A stretch of DNA of 64,000 nt, from NCBI GenBank assembly GCA_037975125.1, contig CM075850.1, forward strand, positions 123,291,326 through 123,355,325, given 5' to 3'. Shown here piece by piece: positions 34,477-44,459 of the stretch (within the stretch, counting starts at the first letter, position 1; each line of letters starts with the position of its first letter). This DNA comes from Latrodectus hesperus (lineage: Eukaryota; Arthropoda; Arachnida; Araneae; Theridiidae). The notes beneath the pieces were generated by a model, which saw only the letters and a program-made list of their open reading frames with translations, was not told the origin of the DNA and searched no databases. The position numbers and the translations under genes are program-made.

Positions 34477-34796
34477 CAGTCTGTTATCAGATAAATTCTT
34501 CCACCAATCAGGATTTCAGTCTGTTATTAGATAAATTCTTCCACCAATCAGGATTTCAGTCTATTATCAGATAAATTCTTCCACCAATCAGGATTTCAGT
34601 CTGTTATCAGATAAATTCTTCCACCAATCAGGATTTCAGTCTGTTATCAGATAAATTCTTCCACCAATCAGGATTTCAGTCTGTTATCAGATAAATTCTT
34701 CCACCAATCAGGATTTCAGTCTGTTATCAGATAAATTCTTCCACCAATCAGGATTTCAGTCTGTTATTAGATAAATTCTTCCACCAATCAGGATTT
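34477..34796. repeat. Clean satellite: eight 40-bp units
   Basis: Eight head-to-tail copies of a 40-bp unit (landmarks cagtctgttatcagataaat and ccaccaatcaggattt) with almost no variation beyond an occasional C/T. This is a recent expansion. The sequence to the right continues with diverged echoes ('ttccaccaatgaggattcc' near 34851). Confidence 0.97.
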
Positions 34797-35710
34797 TATA
34801 AACTGCTGTAATCCCTAATCAATTCCTTTGTATTGGATTAAACGAAATCAATTCCACCAATGAGGATTCCACAAACCTACGCTAATCAAATCCTTTGTAA
34901 TTTGAATATCAAATCAATAGGCAGTAAGCAATCGCAGTTAGAAAATTAACCAATAGTTACTCTACTTAATTTTTCAGTGATTTTTCACGTCAGATTATTC
35001 ATATCGAAACAATCCCGTTCAGAAAATTAACCACCTATTATATCATTTAATTTTTTGGTAATTTTTAAATCATATTGTGAATGAAATTCTCACTGCGAAA
35101 ATTAATAACTGTTACACTACTTCATTTCTTATAGTGATTTTAGTAAATATAATGTAACTCAACAACCCTATTCGGGGCCCGACTCAGTTAATTGAGGCCC
35201 TGAGAAATACCTTCTTCAAGAGCTCCCCGCTGCTTTACAACAACAAACTATTGGATTGGCCGACGTTTCTATTCAAGCTGGGGGCCCCGCTGACCTGGGG
35301 CCCGAGGCAACTGCCCATTATACCTTTGCCTTAGTCAGACAGTGACCCTACTTAAAAAAAATCAGCCAAATGTTATGCAATTTAATTTCCTGTTAATTTT
35401 TATATCAGATTGTTTATAACTAAACAATCTCATTAAGAAAATTACATAACTTTTACACTATTAATTTCTTGGTGACTTTAAGATAATTCATAGCTAAACA
35501 ACTATACTTAAAGATCTGCTCAAATATAACACAATTTAATTTTCTAATAATTTTATAAAATTAAATTTCTCATTACTAATATACACAATACCACTTAAAA
35601 AAATTTCCCAAAATTGAATTATTTCATATATAATTGTTACACATTCTCAGTAATTTTATTATCAGATCGATTGCCATTAAGCACACCACTTAAAAAATTA
35701 AAATATATCA
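34797..35710. repeat. Decayed ~80-90-bp tandem array, interrupted
   Basis: A phrase 'agaaaattaa(c)ca..t...act..(a)tttaattt.t...gtaattttta..tcagattgtt..ta' recurs from about 34935 to 35700. Starts are near 34937, 35016, 35094, 35347, 35435, 35510, 35590 and 35680, mostly 75-90 bp apart. It is broken by the GC-rich insert at 35173-35335. Confidence 0.5.
35173..35335. mobile_element. GGGGCCC-rich short element (hAT-like MITE?), copy 1
   Basis: A GC-rich ~165-bp block with three GGGGCCC/GGCCCC motifs sits inside an A/T-rich decayed satellite. It shares 'ctcagttaattgagg', 'agctccccgctgctttacaacaacaa' and 'ggggcccgaggcaactgcccat' with 59884-60059. Short CAGGGGC-type ends suggest a DNA-transposon derivative, but no duplication was read. 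Confidence 0.55.
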
Positions 35711-36634
35711 CTCTCTGGGATTAATGATGCAGAAAATCAACATTTGCAAACTAATTTAGTTTTGTTGACGATGTATTCAGTATCAATTACCCCCCAATAC
35801 TTTCAGCCTCAGTAATGTAATCTAATGATGTGGCAAAAAAAAAGCTCTTGAAGACATTAAGATAGTATTACCAGCAGGTGAAATTACCCAATAAATTACC
35901 CAAACCATTATGCCTCGCTTAACAACTCCGTCCCTCGTTTGGAATCACCCACTCGACAACCCCCATAAACGGCAGCTGAAAGAAACAGAGCAGTTGACCG
36001 GTAAACAAAAATAAAATTCCTCAATGCATATAAACTTTAAAAAGCGAAACAGAAGAACGTTGAAAACGGCAGAGGTTAGAAACAAGAAGTTGATTCCTTT
36101 CTTGGTATCTAGAAATAAGTTATAACCACAGAGATTAAAAAAAATTTTTTTTGCAATGATTGAGGACGGCTTACGATCCAAAAATACCACAAGTAAATCG
36201 AGCGTCAATAAAAAATAATTATAAAAGAAGAAGGGGGTAAGAGTGGAAAAGCGGCTCTAGGCGCCTCCAACCTAGTTTATTACCTTTTCCATACTTAAAA
36301 AGCTATTGACTACGTATGCGATCTCATAAATGGCCAAATATTTTCTTGCAGGCATCTTTAATGGAAAAGACATAAATCGATTTCTCTCAGAGCGAAACTT
36401 CCACCTGATTATTTCTCGAGAAAAGCAGACAGACACACATCCTCCCACCTGTTCTTACTCCGTAGTGCACACTCAACGCAAAATAAGAGTTCTGAGAATC
36501 ATTTTTTATTCAAGGCTAAAAAAGGGACGTATTCAAAGAAAAGAAAAAATTTCAAAGAATGTACCATGAAATTACCATTAAAGAAATGGTTTATTTTTCA
36601 ACCAATCAAACCATTAAAAATCATCATGTTTATT
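35711..36634. other. Intergenic DNA, nothing recognised
   Basis: Frames at 35945-36208 (minus) and 36330-36569 (plus) are chance-size and have no domain I recognise. Confidence 0.45.
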
Positions 36635-36642
36635 TCTTAGAC

Positions 36643-37412
36643 CAGGGATGCACAACCTATGGCCCGCGGGTGAAAATTGGCCCGCGTCGCCTTTAAAGTT
36701 GGCCCGCGAATGTTAATAAAATAAGACTAATTTAAAAAGAAATGAGACTCTTTCAAATAAACAAAAGAAAATATCTGATAGGAAAACGATTCTACATCAG
36801 AATAAATATTTTACATCTGTTCATTAAGTTCATTTTTTTATAACGCGGATTTTCAGTTTGTTCCCTTCATGGCTACCCGAGAGTATGAATGTTCGTATAG
36901 GAGTTCAAAATGCAGCTGCATGTGCAACTTACTTACATTTGTGAGCAAACTTTTTCTTTAATGAATTTAAACAAATCAAAAATAAGAAATAGAATAGCAG
37001 ATGAGAACCTTTCTTCTGTTTTACGTATTGCCACAACGAATCTTAAGCCCAACATAATATCAATAACTTCAAATATTCAGTCACAGCTATCACATTAAAT
37101 TTTACTAATTTTTTTCAAAATTTAAATTGTGTTTTTTGTATAATTACCAAAAAGTTTTCTCCTGTTATTCAATTTCAAGTTTTTTTCTAGAAATAAAGTA
37201 TTTTAACTATAATGTTTGTGTTTTATTCCTTCATTGTATAATGTTTGCATGAGTAAAATAAGTAAATTAATAATTGTAATTCACATGCGTATTGCCACAA
37301 AAAAGTGTTTTTACGTTTATAACATGTTTTAACATTTACGTGCTGCTTTGGCCCTCGATTTGATCTTTTTTCATATTTTGGCCCCTCATTCTGAAAAGGT
37401 TGTGCACCCCTG
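36643..37412 (+). mobile_element. Deleted hAT transposon with 8-bp target duplication and transposase C-terminus
   Basis: Terminal inverted repeats are CAGGGATGCACAACC and its counterpart CAGGGGTGCACAACC. The element is flanked by the exact 8-bp duplication tcttagac (36635-36642 and 37413-37420), the hallmark of the hAT superfamily. The internal frame 36910-37098 encodes ...YICEQTFSLMNLNKSKIRNR ... LRIATT, the C-terminal dimerisation region of GTF2IRD2/ZBED-type hAT transposases. The BED finger and DDE core are missing, so it is a 770-bp internal-deletion derivative. It needs transposase in trans. Confidence 0.92.
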
Positions 37413-37420
37413 TCTTAGAC

Positions 37421-38459
37421 CTTAATTGATGATGGAGATTGAAAAAAAAAAATTCGAGACGCGCATCTAAAAATAAAAAAAACCTTCAATCATAAATTGG
37501 TACTAATTTGGATATATATTACACAATTTTTAGTTATGTTTTCAAATTTATTTATGTCCCTTATTTAAGACTGAAGTCAAAAGTCCCATTTCAATGCATT
37601 TCTGATCAGGGATATCTTGGAAATGCCGAAAACACGTTCGCTGCAGCGGGCAAAAAGTTACTTTTTAAAAAATCGAAAAAAGTAAACATTTTTTTAAAAA
37701 AAAATAAAAAAAATTGTGAGAAATATTTCATGAAAAAGAGGGTTCACAGCCATACCTGTTGCTTCGCTGCCGCCAGCATTAACGACAGAGATGACAATTT
37801 CTCAAGGGGAAGAAAGAACAACACGTCTCCGTTCTTAAGGCAAGCACTGTTTTGGGAATAATATCGCAATGAAAACAATTCACAGGAAGTTCAAATCAGC
37901 TTTATTAATTGCTCTTTTAATTAATTAAAAGCTGTAATCAAAATTTTCGAAAGGAAACAGCCTGTTTTAAGTTAGCGAGAAATTACATGATGATATAAAT
38001 TTCCCGACATCGTTCACAATTCAATTCTAGGACAAACATTCAGTGGGAGACAGTAAATAAAATAAATAAATCGACATAGATTTTGACATAGATAAAATAA
38101 ATAAATTGAAGATTCAATTTATTTATGTAAATAAATATAATTTACAGCTTTTAAACTTAATGTATTTTCGTAACAATTGTTTTCTTAATAGTAATTACGG
38201 AATATTAGCTCCCAATTTAGCTGGTTAGTTGGCTTTTGAAGCGCAAGGTCAAAAGAGGAAACCAGAGAAAACTTACACAATTCAGAGGATACAGTGTTAG
38301 GTCTTTCACACGTGCTATTTTCTCAAGTGTCCTCAAAATATTATATTCATAACTTCCAAGAAAACATTATTTTTGTAGAATCCTTGGAGATGCGAACCAA
38401 TTAAAAACAACATATCTTTAAATTATAAACTAAAGGATGCCATGAAACATTGAATAACT
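37421..38459. other. Intergenic DNA, 117-codon frame without recognised domain
   Basis: The plus frame 37508-37861 is Lys/Phe-rich with low-complexity KKNKKN stretches. I see no domain, signal peptide or splice context that makes it a gene. The rest is A/T-rich. Confidence 0.4.
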
Positions 38460-38501
38460 TTATATATATATATATATATATATATGTGTATATGTGTATA
38501 C

Positions 38502-38532
<31 letters not shown>

Positions 38533-38543
38533 CATATATATAT
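38460..38543. repeat. (TA)n/(TATATG)n microsatellite
   Basis: TA-rich tract with interspersed GTGTA and CATATA. Confidence 0.95.
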
Positions 38544-38567
38544 CAAGGTAAATCATAAGATGTCAGC

Positions 38568-38749
38568 GCCGAGCTGGCAGCCGAATGGTTAGCGCTCTTG
38601 CCTTCGGTTCAACAGTTCGTGGGTTCGAATCCCACCTTGGGCATGGATGTTTGTAGTGGTTCGGAATCCACTTTAAACCGTAGGTCCCGGTGTAACTAGC
38701 CCTCGTGTGCAAAAAATGACCGTTGAGCGACAAGCAAACTAAACCAAAC
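38568..38749 (+). mobile_element. SINE2, full length, 14-bp imperfect target duplication
   Basis: The head has box A within agctggcagccgaatggtta and an exact B box (GGTTCGAATCC). Then come 'gggcatggatg', 'tggttcggaatccacttt', 'gaccgttgagcgaca' and an (AAACC)n end. The flanks are cataagatgtcagc (38554-38567) and cataacatgtctgc (38750-38763), two mismatches apart. It is the cleanest plus-strand reference copy for SINE2. Confidence 0.93.
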
Positions 38750-39014
38750 CATAACATGTCTGCATGAAGTCATTTTCTTAGTCGTTTCCCTTGATCGATG
38801 CAAATACATGAAACGTTTCAGAAAAAAATTATTAACTGTAACAATATGTAGTCGACACTGCGTAGGGGACGTTCGAAGGTCGCGCACTACACAGGTGTAG
38901 GTGAAAAATACACGCTGCAAAATCAAAAGAAACATCTTATATCTTGGTTGTTTTATTGTATTACATGTCTATTTCTATTGCTAGAGCTCAATAACTTCAC
39001 ACCGCTTCCTCTTA

Positions 39015-39300
39015 AGATTAGATAAGTCAAGCATCATTAGCCACGGGCGGTAACTGGTAGGTTGACCACCTCATCCCTCACTAGGTTGCGGGAGCTTAGT
39101 GGGTTGAGGAGGTGTCCCCGTTCATGTGTGATGTCCAAAGTCTTTCTGCTGGTGTGGCGTGGAACTGGAGAGGAAGGTGTTAGTTCAGGTGTGACCATCG
39201 TCACTTGACTGTGGTTCAAAATGACGAGGCACTTCGTGATGGGCGAGTATTCCAAAGTCGTTCACCTTAAGGTGCAGTCCGGAATTCACAAGCACTGCTA
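39015..39300 (-). repeat. R4 repeat copy
   Basis: On the minus strand the R4 blocks appear in order: 'ggactgcaccttaaggtg', 'cctcgtcattttgaaccac', 'ccacgccacaccagc', 'agactttggacatcac', 'caacctagtgaggga' and 'cgcccgtggctaatgatgc'. Confidence 0.8.
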
Positions 39301-39477
39301 TAGTATGCACCTGTGTAGCTGGTCACAGCCATTCGCATCAAAATTTTAAACAAATATTAGAATGCCGATTTTGATACTTGAGCTGGTGTACTTTTCTCTA
39401 AGTACTATATACATCAGATAAAAGACTTAAGCCAGGCAAAAGTTTAAGTTTAAGAAGCATGGGTCACAGAGAGCGAC

Positions 39478-39562
39478 AATTTTCAGTGGTATCGGGTATC
39501 GAACCTACTAACTTAAAAACGATGCTTTTCTCCACTACACCACAACGGCCCCATGCAGATTT
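39478..39562 (-). repeat. tRNA-like SINE head relic
   Basis: The minus strand reads ggccgttgtggtgtagtgga (box A region) and, about 40 bp on, 'aggttcgatacccga' (B box). It is a tRNA-sized unit with a poor acceptor stem and no identified body. Confidence 0.45.
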
Positions 39563-40520
39563 AAATCCTAAATTATTTGATGATTGATATGCCACGGACA
39601 AATTATGCAATAAAATAACCGTTTTCTGTACTCTATTTGATAATTATAAGATTTGAAATAATTACACTTGATTAAATTTTCAGTAATGAATAATTAACAA
39701 TAACAGATTTGCAATGATTATTAATCACTTTACATAGCAGAAAACATCATTACCTCTTCCGATAAGACAAGTCTAAACATAAAAATAAATCATTTCATTT
39801 TCGAACACAAAAATCAACAAAAAATCTGAGTTGTTGTCCTACAGATGTGATTTTCTTCCTTCTTATATTGTAATAAATAAGTAAAAAACAAATTTGCCAA
39901 TTAAAATCCCCTTAATATCAGCTGAAAATGGGGAAACTTCCCATTTAAACTTCCGGTATTCCAATGAAGGAAGGAATAAGTAAAAAGAGGGGGGAGGGGG
40001 ATACTTTTTCTCTTCCGTTTGTTTTACCCAAATAATGATAAGAATTTTAACCGAATAGAAGTATAATTTATTCTATCTTCACATATCCCCTAATCAAAAT
40101 TTCAGTAAAATTCTTCAATACGTATTGATAAGTCTTGAAGTCATTTCAAAATTGAAGACAATTCGTATATATACACTTTTTTTTTAAAGTCAAACTAAAT
40201 TTTTGGTTGCATCACAGTTATTAAATAAAATAAGCATTCGAGAGAGACAGAGATTAAAATTGAAATGTAATTTCATGTTTTTAAATTCATTATATTTTTC
40301 TACTAATGAGTTCTTAGACATGCTCTAAATTTAAGAGTTTACGAATGTGATTTAAAATTTATACTTCTCAAAGAGAGTTATTATTTAAAAAGCACTTCTA
40401 AAATTTAAAATAACTAAGCATTTGATTTATTTAAACATATAATTAATCAAGGATTAACTATTTAATGCATGTTATATAACATGGTTTTCTCTGCGCAAAA
40501 GTTAAATAAGTACATCATAC
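39563..40520. other. AT-rich intergenic DNA, nothing recognised
   Basis: No coding or named repeat signal; a short poly-G/A run at about 39990. Confidence 0.5.
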
Positions 40521-40522
40521 AA

Positions 40523-40525
40523 ATG

Positions 40526-40613
<88 letters not shown>
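40523..40613. repeat. (GT)n-(TA)n microsatellite
   Basis: A short GT run followed by about 78 bp of pure TA. Confidence 0.95.
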
Positions 40614-40616
<3 letters not shown>

Positions 40617-40739
40617 TATACTTTTAATGATAAGCATAATGCAAAATAAATAAATACAAAAATTATAAATTTGGCAGTAGATTCAAAACAAAAGCAGCTT
40701 AAATAGAATTTTAGTTGCTTAATTAGAATTTTTTCAAAA

Positions 40740-41945
40740 AAATTAGTAATATGTTGGATAGTCTTTGGCCATTATAACAGCTCTCAATCTATATGGCACT
40801 AATTTTACCAAATTTTGAGTGACAGAAGATGGTATTTTCTGCCACTCCTCCAAAAAGGCTTTTTTTAGGTCATTCTAAGCTTTGATCTCTTGCTTTCTAA
40901 TTTGGCGATCGAAATAATCTCACAAGTGTTCAATGGGATTAAGATAAGGTGACTGCGGTAGGATTTTAGCTGTTTTCACACGTTATATAGCAGCCATTCC
41001 CGAACAACCCGAGCAGTATGTTTGGTATCATTATCTTTTTGCAAAGTGAAAAAGTTTGGGAACCCATGCTTTAGATCTTTTGATAACTCTTTTCCACCTG
41101 GGGCCTGAGCAGCTACCAGGCGCGTCGGTAGGTGGTGGATCACCGAACGTCCTGTAGGAATGACAGGATAGCCTTGAATATAGAATCAGAGGCCGCGAAC
41201 CAGCTACCGTAAACCCTGGTGTTATGCGATCCGTGCCTAGGGCTAATTGGCACCGCGGTATTGGTGTCTTAACGGAGCCTCTAGTTGCCTGGCGAACTTC
41301 TAGAGTAATTTGCCTTGCCCAGTATCTCAGGCAATGCTGGGTGGACTTATATTACCTGAGCTTTTTAATTGTTATCTTGTGGCTGAAAAGACACAAGAAG
41401 TAACAAACCTTACTGCATCTGCAGGTGATGCCTCTGAAGTAGACCTTGCTGAAAAAGACAAGGGAACTCAGAGGCAGTCATGTAAAGGGGCAGTAATGAA
41501 TCCTTCACTTGAGGTAGAAATGACCTCCAAACCATCTTCTGGTGAAAGTCAGGAAGCTATCCCTAGTATGACTGACTCTCTGACCAGATGGGACTGTTTC
41601 AGCAAGACCCTATCTGCTGGAAATGTCATACGCAAGAGGAAACGGCAGAGCATATCATTTATGAATGCGAGGCTCTTGCCCTCCCTAGATTAACCTCTTT
41701 AGGCATCATCCATACTAGAGAGTTACACCTACACTCCATTAAAGGGTTATCGGACTTTATTAATAAAGTGGGTGACCCGAGCCACTGGAACTAGGAAACA
41801 TTGGGTTTGGAGTTAATGGTACAAAATGCTGATAAAAGCAGAGGTGCCCAATGCCATACAAACCCAATTCTAAGAAGAAGAAGAAGAAGAACTCTTTTCC
41901 ACGTGGAGGCATTGGTGTATTGTTAATGTACTTAAAGCTCAAATT
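40740..41945 (-). pseudogene. Tc1-like transposase pseudogene, split by a LINE derivative
   Basis: On the minus strand, 41084 down to 40740 encodes LQKDNDTKHTARVVREWL (the second-Asp block of Tc1 DDE transposases). After a frameshift comes PQSPYLNPIEHL followed by a stop where Trp is usual (third acidic residue region). It continues to the family's usual C-terminal helix (..WQKIPSSV..LV). Two further lesions are visible: an in-frame stop after 'IKA' and a frameshift. The gene is interrupted at 41085-41902 by LINE derivative copy 2; its upstream part resumes at about 41903-41945. Upstream of that the N-terminus (HTH domains, first Asp) is missing. It is non-functional. Confidence 0.85.
41098..41889 (+). 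mobile_element. Internally deleted LINE derivative, copy 2 (reference copy)
   Basis: It is flanked by the exact 13-bp duplication aactcttttccac (41085-41097, 41890-41902). The 5' module, 41098-41587, starts ctggggcctgagcag and includes a short frame from an ATG at 41496 (MNPSLEVEMTSKPSSGESQE). The 3' module, 41588-41889, carries the LINE knuckle frame 41588-41794 (MGLFQQDPICWKCHTQEETA...) and the 3' UTR, and ends in (AAG)n. The 5' frame runs out of phase into the 3' module, so no chimaeric LINE protein is made from it. I infer that the 5' module is the 5' UTR and start of ORF1 of the parent LINE, joined by deletion to the end of ORF2. Confidence 0.92.
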
Positions 41946-42575
41946 TACAAGCTGTGTGAACGTGAAAGCCAGCAGGATTCCCTGTACCTAAACTTACACA
42001 AGCTTTGTAGCAGAACTTCTAATCTGATCACTGAAATATGAAAAATCACTCGAAAAGTTTCATTCAGCCTATATAAAAGTCAAAAATTCAGAGTGCATAT
42101 ATAATTTTGTGATTTAAATTTCTACTGATAGTTAACAAAATTATTCTTAACGTTTTTTTAAAATATTATGATTTAGCTTATTTTTCATTACTTTATAACT
42201 TACACGCTTTCATTAGTTTATGACTTACTTCTTTATCAGAAGCTATAAACAACACTCTCCAAAATTATATTTTTCTTGTATTTATTTGAGAACTAGATCT
42301 TTTTCACGTAAGATATGAGTTGCATACTTGCTTTTGTGAGCAAGTGTAAGGGTTAACGATTATTTATAGACAAGAAAAGCTTTACAGAATTAAATCTGAA
42401 AATATGGCTATGGAAATATTCTTAGAAAATAAAGTAACACAGTATTAAAAAGATACATTTCATTTTTTCTAACTTTTATCTTTCATACAACGTGACTTAC
42501 AGCCAAATATAAAAGAATTTTTCTAGTAACTATAGACCTGCAAATTTTCGGATGTTAATTGGGGCACAATTAAAT
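41946..42575. other. Intergenic DNA, nothing recognised
   Basis: A/T-rich; the first part may include more of the Tc1-like relic, but I cannot follow it. Confidence 0.45.
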
Positions 42576-42579
42576 GCCA

Positions 42580-42762
42580 TGAGGTGCCGCTCAACGGTGT
42601 TTGTAGTGTTCCCGTGGGCTTCTTAGTCAGGACCTACAGTTTAAAGTGGATCCAGAACCACTACAAACATCCACGCCCGAGGTGGCAGTCGAATACACGA
42701 ACTGCTGAACAGAAGAACAAGGTGCAAATTATGGAATTATTGAATTGCCGGCTCGGCTGAAT
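42580..42762 (-). mobile_element. Degraded SINE2
   Basis: Plus-strand 'gccgctcaacggtg', 'tttaaagtggatccagaacc', 'actacaaacatccacgccc' and a mutated B box 'ggcagtcgaatac' keep SINE2 order. The end is 'ccggctcggc'. Confidence 0.75.
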
Positions 42763-42807
42763 GTTGCAAGGATAAAAATATAAAAAGCTTCCATGCAGTG
42801 CAGGAAA

Positions 42808-43134
42808 GGCCCGAACTTAAGGTTAATGGGTTTGGATTACTTCCTCCCTGCCAAATTCCTTGTAATTTTGAACCACGGTCAAGTGACGAGGTTACACTTG
42901 AGTTGGCACCCTCCTCTCCGCATCCTCACCACACCAACGGAAGTATTTGTTTTGAAGGAATTTTGGACGTCACATATTAGCGTGGACACATTTCTAACCT
43001 ACAAAGATCAAGCAATCGAGTGAGGAAGTGTGCGTGGTCACTCTCCCAACTCCTGCCCGCGGCAAATGATGCTTCACTTTGCTGATCTTAACGGGAAGCA
43101 GCGTGAAGCTACTGAGACAATGGAACTCTCCCGA
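42808..43134 (+). repeat. R4 repeat copy with 13-bp target duplication
   Basis: The flanks gcagtgcaggaaa (42795-42807) and gcaatgcaggaaa (43135-43147) differ at one base, so R4 is a mobile element of about 330 bp. Internal blocks match the other copies, with a ~12-bp insertion near 42945. A duplication of this length fits a retroposon. I see no convincing A and B boxes. Confidence 0.8.
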
Positions 43135-43149
43135 GCAATGCAGGAAAAC

Positions 43150-43674
43150 AAAATATAACATTCTCTAATTCGTTCATCATTCATAAGCTCTTACATTCTT
43201 TCGAGACCATGGTCTGAAAAATAAGTTCCGATGTTCACCTAGTCTTTGATTGGAAGATATAGACAATCGAATAATACAATCCGATAATAAAAACGTAGAA
43301 TCGAACTTGTAGCAACATACTCCAAAAAATATTTTCATATTTTTTCATTGACTGAGAATTATATTTGTGTTGCTTATAATGGATAGCCTAAAGACTCAAG
43401 ATGGATGCAGAGTTGTATAGATATCAATATCCAATTGTCTTCTTAAAGGAATTTGTGAGGAAAGTTATCTATATTCAATAACTACAAAGGATAAAACCTT
43501 GAAATGTCCCAATCATTTTGTAATGCGAAAATTCTGCTTCAACCTCTCGATGGTTAAAATAATAGGTTGCTTTGATAATAGAGACACACAAGCTCAAGGT
43601 GAGAATCGAATCCAAGAATAGTTTAATCGCAGGCCAATAGAGAATAGGAATGATGCCACGGAGAGCAGGGTTGC
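43150..43674. other. Intergenic DNA with a decayed tRNA-like motif near 43600
   Basis: Plus-strand 'gagaatcgaatccaagaa' (about 43603-43620) is a B-box-like relic on the minus strand. A 12-bp palindrome, agaccatggtct, lies at 43204-43215. The rest is featureless. Confidence 0.4.
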
Positions 43675-43712
43675 AAGGCTGTCTATTATGTCACTACATA
43701 ATAGACAGTCTT
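43675..43712. repeat. 17-bp perfect hairpin (one G-T pair) with a 4-nt loop
   Basis: The left arm 43675-43691 pairs with the right arm 43696-43712, with loop cact. One position pairs only as G-T in RNA. No flanking element explains it. Confidence 0.9.
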
Positions 43713-43714
43713 TG

Positions 43715-44455
43715 AGAAGCTGAAAGCTCTTACAAAGCAAAACGTGATTATTGTTGCCAATTTGTTCAAGTTAAAAATCAGAATCAATTGTATTTCATGT
43801 CTGCTTGATTAGATTACGTGCAAAGATTTTGAATTACTTTCACAAAATCGAGAAGCGACTTTAAAAAAAAGTGTTGTGAACACCAGGCATGCAAACATTC
43901 CTCCGGAAGTCAATATAATACCTATACCACACACAATTAACAGAAAAAACGCCGGTAAAGGTACGATCAATTAAAATCAATTCCGTAAACAATCCTCCTT
44001 AAATATTTTACGATGTTTGCACCCAGTAATAGAAAGAGGAAAAGGTTAAACGCTTCCTTCCATCAACGAAACACAACGGAAAATGGAACGAACAGAAATT
44101 ACATATAGTGGCGGCGTTTAATTCATACAATTTCAATAAACAATTCTAAATTTTTAATTTATATCAGATTTGCATTAAATTTCTCTTCACGTTTTATTTT
44201 AAAAACAAAATTTGTAACAGTTACTAAAATTGAGAGTTTAAATTAAATATGAGCAGTTCCAATGACCTTGAGATTCTTTCACGTCGAAAAGACAAGCGAA
44301 TTCAAAGAAATCTTAGTAATTTCACTCGATGGAATTCATAAAATAATCATAAACCGAACGTTCTAGTGTAATTTATAATAGAATAATAAAAACTACCAAC
44401 ATTACACAATGAGTTGTATGAGGTGAATTATAATTCGAATTTTGCTCTCGATTCC
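43715..44455. other. Intergenic DNA, nothing recognised
   Basis: No coding or repeat signal seen. Confidence 0.45.
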
Positions 44456-44459
44456 GATC

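Noticed and set aside
34477..34796. CRISPR array
   Set aside because: The 40-bp units are head to tail with no spacers, in a eukaryotic context; it is a satellite.
37508..37861. 117-codon plus frame as a hypothetical protein
   Set aside because: Low-complexity Lys/Asn runs, no domain, no promoter or splice context; consistent with chance in this composition.
38568..38645. SINE2 head as a functional tRNA-Leu/Ser gene
   Set aside because: A and B boxes are present, but the acceptor stem does not pair and the sequence runs straight into a SINE body with a target duplication.
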